Of a stretch of DNA of 53,884 nt, positions 34,432 through 46,696 are shown piece by piece. The stretch is from Clavulina sp. PMI_390 (lineage: Eukaryota; Basidiomycota; Agaricomycetes; Cantharellales; Hydnaceae). Position 1 is the first letter of the stretch. Every line of letters begins with the position of its first letter. The notes beneath the pieces were generated by a model, which saw only the letters and a list, made by a program, of their open reading frames with translations, was not told the origin of the DNA and made no database searches. The stretch covers positions 75,390 through 129,273 of the forward strand of contig WIDE01000093.1 in NCBI GenBank assembly GCA_015039315.1. Direction: 5' to 3'. The position numbers and the translations under genes are program-made.

Positions 34432-35140
34432 ATGATATACGTAGCAATTCGCATTATCGTTGTCAGTTGACTTTGTGCGCTAGTCGAATAGACTAGTGCT
34501 TGACCCCGATGCTTTTGTCCACTTTCATCAAACAAACGTTACGCTCAAAGTCTTGCTCCTATGTATTTCTAAACTGCAGCTGGCCACAAGTTGATTAGTG
34601 AAATCGTTGCGCCGGGACTTGGTATCGTTCCCTGGGGCCGTCCGGAATGGTCAAGCGATGTGATGATGGACGGAGGCGAGGATCACAAGGCTGGCTAACT
34701 GCCCGGCGACCACATGCGTGCGCGCACGATTTGCTCGCAATCGTCTCGGTAGCGGCACGCCCCGACAGCCTGCTTCCGCAGTCCGCGTCGAGCATGCCCA
34801 GGTGCACGCTGCAAGGGACATCCAGCTCCCGGGAGCCTCGAGCCAAACATGACACGCGTGCGCTCCACTTCGGTGACTTCTCTCGGATAATGTCAATTAC
34901 GCTCGCCCCACGAAAGATAGGCGGCAACATTTTAATCAAAACAATTACGGGATTATAATTCTTTGCTTTGCTTGGCGAGCTATTCCCGACTCTGCGCTTG
35001 ATAACGCAACAAATTATCAATTTGGCTCATAACTTAAGATGAAATCGCGTACGCGCACCGGTTTTCTTCGTCTCTTTTATCCCTCTTTCTCCCCCACTAG
35101 CGTCTCTCTTGGGCTAGTTTAGGGTGTTGCGGAGCTCGAC
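34432..35140. other. Intergenic, promoter of GGT gene
   Basis: No gene seen. GC-rich overlapping frames on both strands near 34600-35020 mirror each other and have no recognisable product. Pyrimidine-rich leader precedes 35141. Confidence 0.5.
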
Positions 35141-37787
35141 ATGGTCCTTTCTAGCGCTCTCTGGCTTGTGCTTTCTCTCTCAGCCCCAGTGGCACTCGCT
35201 TCAGTGCCGGGTCCTTCTAATGGACATGGTGGTCCCACGACGCTAAAGGGAAAGCATGGTGCCGTCGCCACTGAGTCTGCTGTGTGCAGCCAGATTGGAG
35301 GTGATATTCTGAAGCAAGGTGGATCCGCGGCAGACGCAATGATCGCAAGTGTGCTCTGCGTCGGTACCGTTGACGCGCATCACTCTGGAATTGGTGAGTC
35401 TCTCCAGTTACTTAGCTTCGAGTTGCGACCCTCCTTTACATTCTATGGCTTTATGGGCACCCAAACATTGATCTCTATCGCCTTCCCCTTTGTGCACTCG
35501 CTGACGACAACGTATGTATTCACTAGGTGGAGGAGGATTCGCCCTTGTTCGTGAACCGAAGGGTACCTATGCTATGATCGATTTCCGTGAAACCGCTCCA
35601 GCCCTCTCCAACCAAACAATGTACTCGAACAACTCGAATCGTAAGTGTGGTTCCAGCTCATGGATTACGAGGAGAAACAGGGACTGAACATTTCGTCGCT
35701 CATTCAGCCACCGCATCGACCGTTGGTGGACTTGCCGTGGGTGTGCCCGGAGAACTCCGAGGCCTCGAGCTGCTCCATCAAAAGTATGGCAAGCTCCCCT
35801 GGAAAACTCTCTTCGAACCTGCCATCAAGCTTGCTCGAGATGGCTTCGTTAGTATGTTAATTTTACTTCGAGTCTCTTTGCTCTTCATTCTAACATGGAT
35901 CAACCCAAGTCCAAGGGCAGCTAGCTGGCGCCATCGCAGAATATAACACTACCATCCTCTCTGGTGAGCCTAGGAGCGGACCTTCGTATTGAGCGGACCT
36001 TCGTACAGACTTGCCTCTATAAACTCGAACTTACCCGTATTCTCGATATTTCTTTAGAACCTGCCTGGGCCGCTGTGTTCGCCCCAAATGGCACGACACT
36101 CAAACAAGGAGATACTGCCTATCGCCCAACGTTTGCAAAGACCCTCGAAACGATTGCCGTGAAAGGCGTTGATGTGTTCTATGAGGGCCCGATGGCGAAT
36201 TACACCGTTACAGCTGCGCGAGCTGCAGGAGGCATCATCTCGCTTGCCGACCTCAAAGGTACGCGAGCAGCAGCATTCCATTCGCCCATCAAGCCATAAT
36301 TTGCGGCTCACCCTCGGTGTTATGAAAAGGATATAAGGCCCTCGTCCGGACTCCCACGAACATCAACTATCGGGGCTACAAGGTCACGTCAACAGTCGCG
36401 CCATCATCCGGCACTGTGCTGCTTTCGGCGCTCAATATTCTCAGCGGATATCAGCCTACCACAGTTACGGATGCCACGCAACCAGGCGGCAAGCGCGACA
36501 GCAATGTCACGGCACATATTCTAGTGGAGAGCATGAAGGTTAGCGGCATCGGGATATTTGAGTTGGTTCAACGATATTAACTAATCACCGACCCGTGATT
36601 CCTGTCGACAGTTTGCTTATGGCCAGCGCACAGTTCTCGGTGACCCTGCCTTTGTGTCGAATGTTTCCTCGTTGGAACTTGCGTATCTCACCCCCAAAGT
36701 TGGCGCAGAGATCAGAGCTAAGCTTCCTCTGAACCACACTGGTGATGGAACTGTACGTCTTACTCCACGCTCAGTCACCAAAAATTCCCACCAACTGACT
36801 GCCGCGGCCGGCTGTGACTCATTATAGCTTTACGATCCTTCTGGCTACAGCATTCTCACCGACTCAGGAACCAGTCAGATGACGATTGCTGACTCCGATG
36901 GAATGGTTATCAGGTATCTACATTCTCTATCCTCTCGCCGGTGTCCAAGCGATCTAAACCATTCTAATCCTTCAGCTTGACAACCACTGTGAACTTGTAC
37001 TTCGGCAGCCTGATTATGGTGCCTGAAACTGTAAGCTGGAACTCGCTCAGGCTTATACTGCCCAATACTTACTCTAATCCTTTCGGCCTTCATAGGGAAT
37101 GTTCGTTCATATCGTTCAGTTGTCATCGCCTCTTCCTAACCGAAATATCTCTTTCTCTCCCTCATAGCGTACTCAATGACGAGATGGACGACTTCAGCTC
37201 GCCAGTACGTTTGTCCCTAAACAGTCATGTTTCCGTACTAAAACGCTAATCTTAACAGGGTTCAAGTAACTCTTTCGGCTATATTGCGACACCAGCCAAC
37301 TACATCGTTCCCGGCAAGCGACCTTTGAGCTCCATGTCCCCAACTATTGTCGAGGACTCCCATGGGAACTTCGTTTTCGCAACTGGTGCGGCGGGCGGCT
37401 CGAGAATTATTACTGCCAACTTCCAGGTCTTGCACCACCACCTCGACGAAGGATTGACTGTTTGTATGTATCACATCACCAAATCTTGTTTTCATTGATA
37501 CTCATCTCTAACGTTCTGTCTACCTTTCTCTTGCAGTGGAGGCTCTCAGCTCCCCCCGTCTACATGATCAAATCAGCCCGAACGCCACGACTGTCGAGTA
37601 CGCTGGAACTGGCGTTCCTGGCTACCCCAACTCGACAGTTTCCTACCTCGCCGCGCTTGGCCACAACATTCAGTACGTGGCCACTGGCGTCAGTATCTCG
37701 CATGCCGTCTCGTACGACCCCTCTACGAAAAAGTTCGACGCCGCTAGCGACCCCCGCATGCCAGGCAGTGGCGCCGTCGTGGTCTAG
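35141..37787 (+). CDS. Gamma-glutamyltranspeptidase
   Basis: Thirteen exons: 35141-35393, 35527-35640, 35708-35851, 35910-35963, 36058-36258, 36330-36538, 36612-36752, 36828-36913, 36976-37030, 37096-37100, 37168-37204, 37259-37463, 37537-37787; 584 aa. A signal peptide (MVLSSALWLVLSLSAPVALA) precedes the GGT fold: HGAVATESAVCSQIGGDIL, GGSAADAMIAS, GGGGFALV, DFRETAP, VGVPGELRGLELLHQ. The small subunit would start at the Thr of GTSQMTIADSDG, followed by LTTTVNLYFGS, GIVLNDEMDDFSSPG and PGKRPLSSMSPTIVED. It cleaves gamma-glutamyl bonds (glutathione turnover) and would be secreted or vacuolar. Exon 10 is only five nucleotides. The residue two after the putative nucleophile is Gln where characterised enzymes have His. 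Confidence 0.92.
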
Positions 37788-37920
37788 GCCTTTACTATCT
37801 AACCATTTCATATGGTTCAACCCCAGGAGCGAATAATTGGACGTATATATTACGGCAAGAAGTGCAGCACACGAGCGTATCAGCACGGCTAAGTAGCTAC
37901 GATGACACACGACGTTTTTG

Positions 37921-39625
37921 TTAAAATCCGAAATTGTAATTATTTTGTTGGGAATAATCCGGCATCGTGAATGTTGGCTGAGTGTAGACGGGAGCCTGAT
38001 ACGCCTGTTGGTTTGAATAGTCGGGCTGCTGGAACATCTGCGAATAGTCCACCACTTGGGGCTGAACAAACTGCTGCTGTTGGACAAACTGAGAAGGATC
38101 AACCGCTGGCTGCTGCATGGCGTACTGGGATGGGTCAGCGATCGACTGTTGCACATATTGAGAAGGATCGACAGTCGGCTGCGCGTATTGCGAGAGGTCG
38201 ACCCCAGCTTGGCCGTACTGTGAAGGATCGACAGCCTGACCTTGCGACGGGTCTCCTCCTTGGTAAGACTGCCCTGTTGTGTCCCCGGCACTAGACTGAT
38301 CGACGGGCTGCTGTTGACCACTGTCGCTCGCTTGAACATGATTCTGCTGAGCATCAGTGGGTTGCTGTTGAACAGCATTAGGGTCTCCAGCACCCTGGTC
38401 TTGGGACTGGTCTTCATGGTGTTCGAACTTCTCCGCAAGCTTGGCGACCATCGGAATACCCTTGATTGCTGTCTTCGCCATTTTGGTCCACTTTGCGGTC
38501 TTCTGAGCGTGGCATGGTTCACACTAGTTGGTGAAAAAAATGTCGGTGTCACATATGATACAAAAGCCTGCTAGAATTGATATGACATACCTCGCCCCAA
38601 TCAAAGCACGTCTTGCACTGGAAAAGGAGGTAGAACGCAATCAGACCATGCTCACCGAGCAGAGAACAACAAGAATAGCATACCCGATAACGCACACCAT
38701 TAATCTTTTTCAAGCACGTCTGACACGGAACTTGTCCACTATTAGTGAGGAGCCTGTCGTACCTGATGTGATGGATCTGATGGCTAGTCACTACGGACGC
38801 GTTGAAATCATTAACGAGCTTCTCCGTCGCTTTAGCCCATGCCTCTTCGCGGACGGCAGGGAACGCACTGCGGGGAATAGGGGACGGAAACGGAGCATTT
38901 GTCGCTGGGTCGATGAGCTGCTGAGCAGCGACAAACTTGTTCCAGAACTAATCAAGATTGCAACAAGAGGGCATCAGTTCAGTTACGAATTAAAATAAAA
39001 GATGGAGCACAAAGGAAGGACATTTACCGCGTACTCGGAATCAGGATCATATTTGACATCGATCACGCAACAAGAGAGGTATGCTTGGCGATCGATCGCT
39101 CCGTATCCAAAGCCATCTGCTTCCTAGAGAGTATTATCCAAAATGAGTAACTTCCTATGGAGGATATGTTTGTCAAGAGCTACCAACCAAGACCCAGACA
39201 TATGGAATCTTGAACCCATCCCAGATGTACTTGAACATCGCGGCGCGCATGAAAAATTCGCCCCACTAGGAATGGCCAAATAATCATCAGAATCGTTGGT
39301 AATAATGCCACGGAAGCGAAAGCTTGTGGCAGATGGTATCCTTACCGGAACATTGTATTTCTCCAGGGTGGCCTCGGGTTCGGTTAGCGCTTGCAGCTTT
39401 AGCAGCTTGTGGAACTCCATCTTGCCCGTTCCCCTTTGGCTCTCGACTTCAAATGTGGAGTCCATCCAGGTGTACAAGGAGTCAACCACACGAGCGTAGA
39501 CAGGACTTGCATTCCCGTTCGCGTCGATGAAACTAAGCACGGGTTTCCAACTATCAACCAACACTCAGTCGAGAGATAAAGAACAAGCTTATTCACCTTC
39601 CATAGAAAGCCTCGTTTTCGGCCAT
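37921..39625 (-). CDS. ZZ-finger protein with VDPSQY-repeat tail
   Basis: Exons 39597-39625, 39346-39550, 39188-39265, 39028-39123, 38684-38935 (or to 38948), 38591-38617, 37921-38523; 429 aa. The N-terminal domain (MAENEAFYG, SFIDANGN, GKMEFHKLLKLQALTEPEAT, DGFGYGAIDRQAYLSCCVID) is shared with the next gene. A ZZ zinc finger is assembled from three exons: VPCQTCLKKINGVRYR, CKTCFDWGE, CEPCHAQK. The C-terminus is a Gln/Pro-rich low-complexity tail with repeated VDPSQY/VDLSQY units, ending NNYNFGF. ZZ fingers usually bind peptides or histone tails; the partner here is unknown. Relative to its paralogue, the exon 5 start has one extra nucleotide that breaks the FWNK motif, and splicing to an AG 13 nt further in restores the frame. 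Transcript data should decide. Confidence 0.75.
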
Positions 39626-40722
39626 GACGGTGAAGATTTGATATGCTGAGCCTATTGGCAAAAGGACATCCAGGTCTCGTTTTATGGACCTCCATTGAGG
39701 TGATTTCGTGAGGAAGAAGCTCAAATGCAGTGCAGGTGATGTGGGGCGACGCGTACGACTCGGCAGTCACTGGGGATCTTTTCATGAAACTCTTCTCGCT
39801 AAGATCTGTTCGAAGAACTTTGCACAGTTTCATATCATATAAGTGAGAAGATGGCTTATTAGTAGGACAGCACTACTGGTGACACGAATCGTATGAGAGT
39901 GAGTCCAGGCTTGGAATGAGAGCCAAGATTCAGAGGGGCGCTTCTTACCAAAAGCGCTTTGGTACGAGCGTTATAGCTCTTTTACACTATAGAATAGTGA
40001 GCATTGTAGTGCAAACATTCAAGGGATTTCCTGCCACAGGCAACATTCCAAAAGTGGAGGGATGGTCTCGGTCCCGAGGATCTGCCACTTGTGCTTGCCC
40101 ATCGATTGGGAGCTGAGCTGTGAGGGATCAGGAGAAGTGAGGTCTCCTAGCCTCGATCACATACCTACAGGGATCTTGTTGAGATATTGAATTGTGAGGT
40201 ACGCGTTTGAATCCAGTCGGCATCATGAATGACATCGCCACATCGGCCGACACAGCGTTCGGATACCGAATACTTCGCAGTCGCGAGTGCACTGGCAGAG
40301 ACACAGGAGCGGTAAAATATTGAAAATAAAGGGTTGCTACAGCGGAAAACATATTATCTAGGTCGAAGGGCAAAGGAGGCGACGCGATGATATCACCTTT
40401 GACCCTTCCCACCAGGCTTTCAATTGGGCCTGGTAAGGCCATCCATTGGACATAATACTATGAGAAGATTTTCAGGCATCTGAGGAATGTTTACAAGCAA
40501 CATTGTGCGTTTTATGTCACCCCGTTGTTCTATTTCTTTTGGCTCCGTCATAGTGTGTGCATTGGCCTACTTCTCGCGATAAAGACGTTGACCAGATTCG
40601 GTCGTCCACAGGTCATTGGTTAGCCAACATAAATTTCTCATAGGCCCGTTGATGACTGGGATACCCCATCGTTATTCTTGTGCTGTGCTCCCATACTAAG
40701 TTGGGACTATATCTACAGGAGG
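39626..40722. other. Intergenic between ZZ paralogues, duplicated promoter block
   Basis: The sequence resembles that upstream of the next gene: the 16-mer CACAGCGTTCGGATAC occurs at 40251-40266 and again at 42570-42585, 626 and 639 bp upstream of the respective ATGs. A 104-codon minus frame (40128-40442) spans the block, but I regard it as non-coding. Confidence 0.5.
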
Positions 40723-41931
40723 CTACAAACCATCGAGCTGCATTCCAAGGTTCCAGCCCCCAGCAAACGATTTCATGCCTATCACTGCGTAATTGCTCCA
40801 CCTCTCAACCCTCTGGTCATGGCATGCCACACACTACATGAAAATTGTTCGTTTGAGTTATAGGAATGTCTTGAGCAAATCGATCGACCATACCTCACTC
40901 CAATCAAAGCAGGTCTTGCACTAGAGATTGAAAGTACCACTAAGATTAGTTCACGCAATCAGGTAGCAGGGAGATATAACCGCTGCATACTCGGTGTCGC
41001 GTTCCATTGATCCCTCTGAGACACGTCTGACAGGGAACTTGTCCAGTATTCGTGTAGAGTTTTTCGAACCTGAGATGGTAGGAATGGTGTTTGACGACTA
41101 GGGAAGAGGAGAAATCATTGACAAGCCTCTCAATCGCCTTTGCCCACGCCTCGTCGCGAACAGCTAGGAACGCGCTACGGGGAACAGGGTAAGGAAACGG
41201 GGCGCCTGTCGCTGCGTCAATGAGCTGTCCCGTTCCCACCAGCTTGTTCCAAAACTAGTTCGGCGTCAATAACGGGTTAAGTAGCAAAAGAAGGCAGGAA
41301 TGAAGACCACTCACTGCGTAGTCCGAATCTGGGTCTGCCCTGGTATCGATTGTTGAGCAAACGACGAATGTCTCGCGATCTAACACTCCATAGCCAAATC
41401 CATCCCCTTCCTAGAATATTCTCCCCCGTGAGCAACTATTCCCCTATGAATGGGTTTATCGACAAACCACTCACTGTGAACCAACTATAAGGGATCTTAC
41501 ACGCATCCCAGATCGATTTAGCTAAAGCAGCGCGCACATAAAATTCATCCCACTGCAAATTAGGCCAGATTCACGTCAGATTGACTGCTTGTTGGTCATA
41601 GTTAGAAGGCCGGAAGCCCGTAGTGATAATTCACGGACCGGAATGGTGTAGCTCTCCATAGTGGCATTAGGGTCAGCCAAAGTTTGGAGCTTTAACAGCT
41701 TGTGGAATTCCATTTTGCCGGTTCCCCTGAAACTGTCCCACCCAAACGTAGAGTCCACCCAGGTGAAGCAGGCGTCAATGAGACGAGCATACGTGGGAGT
41801 CGCGTTCCCATTCGCGTCAATGAAGCTGAGTCGAAGCGTCAGCGCCTAGGGCTCAATGAAGAGGAAATAAGACGTGAGCAGTATAATTCCGAGACCACTC
41901 ACTTTCCATAGTAAGCCTCGTTCCCCGACAT
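40723..41931 (-). CDS. ZZ-finger protein, short paralogue
   Basis: Exons 41903-41931, 41639-41825, 41475-41552, 41315-41410, 40991-41254, 40894-40920, 40723-40833; 263 aa. It is the tandem duplicate of the upstream-numbered neighbour, with identical exon phases and lengths for exons 1, 3, 4 and 6. It keeps FIDANGNATPTYARLIDACF, GKMEFHKLLKLQTLADP, FWNKLVGTGQLIDAATG and the finger VPCQTCLRGINGTRHR / CKTCFDWSE / CVACH. After the finger it stops within about 30 residues and has no VDPSQY tail, so the two genes differ in their C-terminal function. One donor is GTCCGT (exon 2), slightly unusual. Confidence 0.78.
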
Positions 41932-42725
41932 TGTAGTGAAGATTCAACGCAGTGGAACGCTAGCCTAGAGGATGCTAGGGTCGTGTTTTATAGGTACTAG
42001 CCACGATGATTGCGTGAGGTGGGGCGTCAAATGCGGTGTCGACGAGGTGAGATTACGCGTGCAACTCGGCGGCCGATAAGGGTGATCCTAAGAAACTCTC
42101 TTCGACATTATATACCTCAAGGCGTTTGCACAGGTTCATATGATGTGCAGGGGGAGATCTGGGTCCGTTGACAGGTCCACGAGGGCATGAAATTTTTAAC
42201 AGGACCGGTTTGAGAAGAATCGGCCGAGACTGAGGACTCGCGATCCTCGTTCACACTGCTCTTATCAAAGAAGCTGATATATAACTTCTCATATGGTAGA
42301 TTGGTCGATATGGGAGAGAACGACTTTCGAGTAACTTTGTGCTACTGGGCGCTAGTACCTGCTGTGCCAAGCCATGCCAAGAGTGAGAGTTGGAGCGGGC
42401 ATTTGCAAATTCATTCTTTGGGATAGGTAGAGATAGTTGGGCGGCGAGGGTTCAAGGGAGCCGAGATTTGCCTGAAGCCTCGACTTCGCACCAGCAGAGC
42501 GGTATTGAAGGTCGAACTGTGGAGCACACATTTCAGTGACGTCAATAAGGACACTGCCATATATCCACACACAGCGTTCGGATACACAAACTACAAAAGG
42601 TTTGTGGAGCGGAGCACCACGTTGGTTGGTGGGCGGGGAAAACGACAGAGAGCGAATAATAAATCGGGAGCTACAAGGGAGCGAAATATCAAGTGAAAGC
42701 GGCGTAGTAGCATAGCCCTAACCTC
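41932..42725. other. Intergenic, promoter of short ZZ gene
   Basis: It contains the second copy of the duplicated promoter block (16-mer at 42570-42585) and the 3' flank of the multi-finger gene. No gene supported. Confidence 0.5.
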
Positions 42726-44641
42726 TCAGCCCAACTTGGCCTTGGACTCTCCCGAGTCGTCCACCAAATATGAAAGCTTGATGACGATTTCAACTGACTG
42801 GGTGATGCTTGCGATAAGCGCCGCACGGGTTTCCGCGCTCTGGCTTCGATGCGGTGCCTGCTGACCGCTCTTCTCCTCGTAATGCAGATGCCGACTGGAT
42901 TCAGGAGTTTGCATGGGGTTGATTGGGGCTGTGAGGGGTGGGATATCGCCCATCCCTAGGGATGCCTGAGGGATACGAGATCGACGACAATCCTCACACT
43001 CATCGTAATCAGCACAAAATTGGCACTATGATCAGGCGGACAAGGATGAGTGGGACGAGATAAGCAGTTATGCTAATAGAAGAAGATTTCCAGCTCGGAC
43101 TTACATGGTTCTTGATGAGTTGGTTCTGTCGCTTGCATATATCACAAACGAAAGACCCCGCAGCAACGTAAGTCTTTGTGAAGCTGTGCCAATACTGGTG
43201 CGTCGCTGAGGGCCCTGTGGTAGGTGACGGCATAGCCGAGTCACTGCTTTTTTGACTTACGCAGCGATCGCATTCATCGTACTCGGGGCAGACGAGACAC
43301 TTGGAGAAGAACATAAGATGTCAGAATCCCAAAAATTGTGATCAGGGAGCCTGCAGCACATACGCGATTTGTCATATCGAAATCCTGTTTCCCACATGAA
43401 TCACATATACGACTCGCGTAAGGAATGTATGCTCGCTGCAGAGGATGAGAGCGCTCATGATGTTGCTGAGTCGGAGACGTCACAGGGGACGTCACTATCC
43501 CTGGAGGTGATATTGAAGCGCTATAGAAGCAAGAGTCGCACTAGACGCGAGAGAATTTAAGCAGCGAATGGGTGAGAAATGAGTTGGTTAACCTACCTCG
43601 TCAAAGTCGAAGCATGTGTTACACTAGATAAATGGAAGGTGAGATCAATTATATCGTGTGCTTCCCAAGGATGATCTCACCTTGTATCTTGTCCCCATGA
43701 TGACGTTCCTACACTTGTCGCAGTTTATGGCCCCGCTGACTGTGACAAGCCTTGAGAAATTGGTGTGCGAAGGAGAATGCTCGAAGACCCAGCCGTCTAA
43801 GAACTGCTTCCATGCACGATCCCGTGTGTCGCGCGCCTTCACATGCACGGGGTCGTGATTGAAGGTCAATGGAAACACGGATCGAGGTAAAGGTATAGAG
43901 AAGTAATTTCCAGTCCTAGGGTCCCGTAGCTGGTATGCCTGAATTATTTGCGCCCACGCCTTGAAAAGGAAAACAATTGAGAATCGAGGGCTTTCAGAGT
44001 GAATGTGAAGGGCGACTCACAGCGTGCTGTGCCGCAGGGTTGCACTTGATGTCGAGGACGCATTTTGAGTAAAAGCCGTTGCGATCTAAGACTGGGTGGT
44101 GGCATCCATCAGAATCCTGCATTTTACGTCAAAGAAATTCGAGAGGGAACGTGAATAGAATAGCAGAGGCTTACAGAGTAGACAGTGTATGGTATCCCTT
44201 CAGCTTCCCATATCGCGCGATATAGTCCAACCCAAAGAATATACTATGCGAACAAACGTGTCAAATTTATGCACAGCATGATTGATTTATGTGTTTTCCA
44301 CTTACGGGCAACTTGGAGATCTCAGATTCACCGATCAGCATACTCTGAAGGGTTAGGAGCTTTTTGAACTCTAGCTTGCCCGACTTGCGCAGAGAAGGTA
44401 TTTCGCATGTCTCATCGAGGTGCTGGAATAACGAGTCGGTAAGTTGTCTGAAAAGAGGGCTAGGTTGCCACCGGATGTTGTCCATCAATCTGGGGAAGCA
44501 GAAGCCGCCAGAGCGGCACACGTCAGGGACTCGCCACAGCGTTGGAACGGGACCTGCAACTCACTGGCCATATCGCTCATCTGTCGTAGAGTAGAATGGG
44601 GGAGGATTGTAGGCCGTCTGGGCAGGAAACATGGCGTTCAT
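42726..44641 (-). CDS. Multi-ZZ-finger protein
   Basis: Ten exons: 44565-44641, 44306-44489, 44175-44243, 44021-44116, 43681-43959, 43597-43623, 43364-43540, 43261-43299, 43105-43194, 42726-43025; 445 aa. The N-terminal domain is related to that of the two neighbours (GKLEFKKLLTLQSML, DSDGCHHPVLDRNGFYSKCV, AWAQIIQAYQLRDPRTG). Three consecutive ZZ-type fingers follow: INCDKCRNVIMGTRYK / CNTCFDFDE / CDSC; ICDSCGKQDFDMTNR / CLVCPEYDECDRC / WHSF; and VCDICKRQNQLIKNH / CQFCADYDECEDC. Each finger is split by introns at equivalent places, suggesting duplication of finger exons. The C-terminus is Ser/Gln-rich with a short helical end. Probably a scaffold or adaptor; ligand unknown. All junctions are GT-AG and in phase 0 from exon 2 on. 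Confidence 0.78.
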
Positions 44642-44953
44642 GTGGACGAAAGCAACTTGACTTGCCTATAGGCGCCAAAGCAGGCGTCAACAGCTCGATT
44701 CGCGTGCGCCACTAATTCACATGAGACGACACGAGTGTGAAAAAGTATGAATACAAAAAGAACATGAAGCAATTAGGGTAGGTACATGGAGATACATCAA
44801 CAATGAATTAATGGCACAACAAACTCGAGATCATCCACCTTGCGGAAGCTATATGCGACCAAAGAGGGAGCTAACCTAATTAATATTTTCCCTTTCCTCC
44901 CCGAAAAATGAGAATCAGAATCACATGTGGCAGGCGTCATTGGACGCCAGTCC
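44642..44953. other. Short intergenic between ZZ gene and TAP42-like gene
   Basis: About 310 bp, AT-rich. It serves as promoter of the multi-ZZ gene and 3' flank of the TAP42-like gene. Nothing else seen. Confidence 0.5.
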
Positions 44954-46696
44954 CTATCCTCGAAACGTCATCACAGTTGTCCCTGCCCTTCGTCGGTCAA
45001 TGTTTTTGTACAGATCCCAGTATTCTTGCTTCGCAATACGGTCGAGCTCTGGATCATACTCCTCTTCCTGGTCTTCTTCCCGCTGGGTGATTAGAGCACG
45101 GATCTCATCTATCGAGAAGTGGTCCAGGAATGCATCCGGTCTGTGGCAGATATCCAGTGGGGAGAGAGAAGAGAGATGGGTGCAATGTTTGAGGAGCATC
45201 GATCAGATAGAGAATGTGTAGAAAGATAGGTGGTTCATACCCTTTGATACTCGAAGGATTCAGCTTTCGCCGCAATGCCTCTGCCAGATACTCGTCAATT
45301 GACATGGAGGGAACATCGTCTGTTGTTGTAGAGGTCGATGTCGTCGCCGCAGTAAACGGTTTCAGTACCTGGGTTTGAGAAAAATTAACCACCATGGATC
45401 AGTGGGTCATTGTCCTTCATAGGAAGATGAGTATAATTAGTGGAACGTACATTGCCCTGCCCATCCAAGATCCCTTCTGGTCCACTTCGTCCACCATACC
45501 TCGTCCCATCCAGCTTCAACGGACCATCCGCTGCTGCCTTCCCTTTGCCCTTCTGTTTGTCCCTCGCCTCCATCTCTTCCCTCTCCTGCTCCTCACCAGG
45601 GTCCTTCGGAGCCTTCTCCAAAGCATTCTGCTCCGTGCGCAACTCGCTCAGCGCAAGGTGTGCGCGCGCCCAACACAGCCGTATGAGAACTTCAACCATA
45701 TCGCGAAGCCCGCTCTCAGATGTCCAGTCGTCATCCGAGTCGCCTTCTGGCGTAGCAGGGCGTCGTTTTGAGATGCGGGCACGCCGCTTTTCGCGCTGTC
45801 GACGACGATCCTGCACGTCAAGGATGGCAGAGATCGCGTCTAGATCACTATCCAATTCGACAGGTGCTGATAACCGCTCTTGGTGAGCGCGGATCGTCTA
45901 GGGAGCATCATTGAATCGAGGGGGTCATTGAGTCAGGTGAAGTCGAAGCAAAGCGCGCGAACCGTGCGCGGCTTACCATGATCGCCTCCTTGAGCTCCTT
46001 CTCCTTCTGCAGCTGCTTCCCCTTGTTCTCTTTCTTCTTCGCTACATCGAGTACCCCAAACAGACCTCCTCCCTTCTTCCCAAACAGCTTTCGCTCATCA
46101 TCCGGGACAAGGGAAAGACGTTCGATGCTCTTCGTGAAACGCTTGAGCTCGGTTTTTGATTCCTGGATTATGCGTAGGCGCTGAAGCCTGCGTGGGGAGT
46201 ATTGACGGCGCATGACTTGGGCGATGGCATAAGGCAACATGATATATGGTGCGTTCCGCGATGAGACGTCCTCCAGGGTGTCGTCCTGTGGGAAAAGCCC
46301 CATGGAGCTAATGCGACTGGAGAGCACTCGGAACGAGGAAAGAGCAGCTTCAGTTGTTGCCTGAAAAGTGTTCATGGTACGACATCATGCATATGCAAGT
46401 GGTGGGTCATGCGGGTGATCAACCCCCGAAGAGACATGGAATCGGAGGATCCGGGATGGGAGCCCAACGATGGGACGAGGCCGTATTCGGATCCACAAGG
46501 GGGGTGATACACAGAAGATGGTAGAGATAGCGAACCCGAGTTAGGAAATAGTCCCGACACTCATTTGAGGGAATCCTGGGCAACGTACAGCAGCTTCATC
46601 ACTCTTCGCGTCCAGCCTTGAGGCCTGCGCACCCGCCTTGAGACCGCCCCGATAGAGGTTGGCCATGTCTATAGTAACGATGCTTGAGGTATTCAT
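44954..46696 (-). CDS. TAP42: TAP42/alpha4-like PP2A-associated protein
   Basis: Exons 46589-46696, 45977-46360, 45451-45897, 45241-45368, 44954-45140; 417 aa. The middle half is helical and charged, with the TAP42-type signature APYIMLPYAIAQV, RRLQRLRIIQESKTELKRF, then a helix ending LIRLCWARAHLALSEL. The C-terminal motif VLKPFTAA...SMSIDEYLAEAL matches the TAP42 family's conserved tail (PF, then TIDEYL). The extreme C-terminus is acidic (EEDQEEEYDPELDRIAKQ). Known role: TAP42/IGBP1 binds PP2A-type catalytic subunits downstream of TOR kinase and controls growth and nutrient signalling. A second start (MANLYRGG) lies ten residues in. It lies between two ZZ-finger genes without an evident link. 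Confidence 0.85.

Noticed and set aside
34595..35020. 141-codon minus-strand frame in GC-rich intergenic DNA
   Set aside because: Mirrored by open frames on the opposite strand and without any recognisable motif.
40128..40442. 104-codon minus-strand frame
   Set aside because: Overlaps the block duplicated upstream of the other ZZ gene, where the frame is not conserved, so it is more likely regulatory DNA.
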